Shown: positions 31,947 through 32,084 of the stretch, in pieces
Position numbering within the stretch: the first letter of the stretch is position 1
Layout: each line of letters starts with the position of its first letter
Source of the DNA: JAEZKC01 sp046538945
Lineage (GTDB): Bacteria > Fibrobacterota > Chitinivibrionia > Chitinivibrionales > Chitinispirillaceae
Direction: 5' to 3'
Assembly: GCA_046538945.1 (NCBI GenBank)
Contig: JBKHHW010000021.1
Coordinates: 1 to 32,084, forward strand
Length of the DNA: 32,084 nucleotides
Made by a program: the position numbers and the translations under genes
Notes under the pieces: generated by a model
The model's database searches: none
Told to the model about the DNA's origin: nothing
What the model saw: only the letters and a program-made list of their open reading frames with translations

Positions 31947-32084
31947 AAGCCGTAACTGCTACTACAGACGAAATTCCGGTTTAAAAGAATCCGATTCTCC
32001 GCCACAGAGTCCAGAACAGAGGAATTGATATCCGAATTTGGCCCCTGGCACCGGAAAAACCGAAAAATCCGCTAAACCTCTTTT

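Noticed and set aside
31742..31984. Open frames on both strands across the repeat array (repeating SRYEAH- or RFVARA-like peptides)
   Set aside because: The 42-bp period is a multiple of three, so one open unit keeps a frame open on either strand. There is no good ribosome site and the peptides only mirror the repeat.
32069..32084. CGCTAAAC near the window end as the start of another regulatory array
   Set aside because: Only one element is visible before the sequence stops, so spacing cannot be judged.

Overview
The window reads as a chromosomal segment of a Gram-negative (diderm) bacterium. It has a TonB-dependent outer-membrane receptor, a full ExbB/ExbD/TonB motor, many lipoprotein signal peptides, good Shine-Dalgarno sites and compact operons. 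The gene mix (receptor with stacked carboxypeptidase-regulatory-like domains, MORN-type lipoproteins, Ig-like lipoproteins, carotenoid-type desaturase) would fit the Fibrobacterota/Bacteroidota neighbourhood, but that placement is inference. No tRNA, rRNA, transposase or canonical CRISPR array was seen.

Layout. Positions 108-4533 hold an Ig-like (Big_5) surface protein and a large PHP-phosphoesterase/GT-B glycosyltransferase fusion. Positions 4784-17624 form the core: a PhoB/OmpR-type response regulator, a 1448-residue TonB-dependent receptor, a parallel beta-helix lipoprotein, a MORN-repeat lipoprotein, then a complete TonB2/TtpC-type energising operon (DUF3450, TtpC-like ExbB, ExbB, ExbD, TonB, TPR). 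Positions 17718-20561 hold a GT2 glycosyltransferase, a ParB-like-domain protein, a YvlD-type small membrane protein and a SLOG-like protein. Positions 20615-24740 (minus strand) hold a YbdG-type MscS channel, a C-type-lectin-domain lipoprotein and a class-3 aldehyde dehydrogenase. Positions 24840-26917 hold a CrtI-type desaturase and an isoprenylcysteine-methyltransferase-like membrane protein. Then come an M23-type peptidase, an unrecognised exported protein, an aldo/keto reductase, an AT-rich stretch with a small unrecognised protein, a DUF3820 protein, and a GC-rich 42-bp repeat array.

The most interesting signal is regulatory. The receptor, the beta-helix lipoprotein and the TonB operon are each preceded by three to four copies of an 8-bp element (consensus about NCTAACNN) spaced exactly 11 bp apart. 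Each array ends 8-10 bp before a TATTTT/TATTAT -10-like hexamer. This is the geometry of a Pho-box promoter bound by PhoB-family regulators, and a PhoB-family regulator is encoded immediately upstream. Weaker versions precede the regulator itself and the PHP-glycosyltransferase gene. I infer one regulon: a response-regulator-controlled, TonB2-powered outer-membrane uptake system with a surface lipoprotein partner, possibly a phosphate-limitation response with lipid or glycan remodelling by the PHP-GT protein. The substrate and signal are not shown by the sequence.
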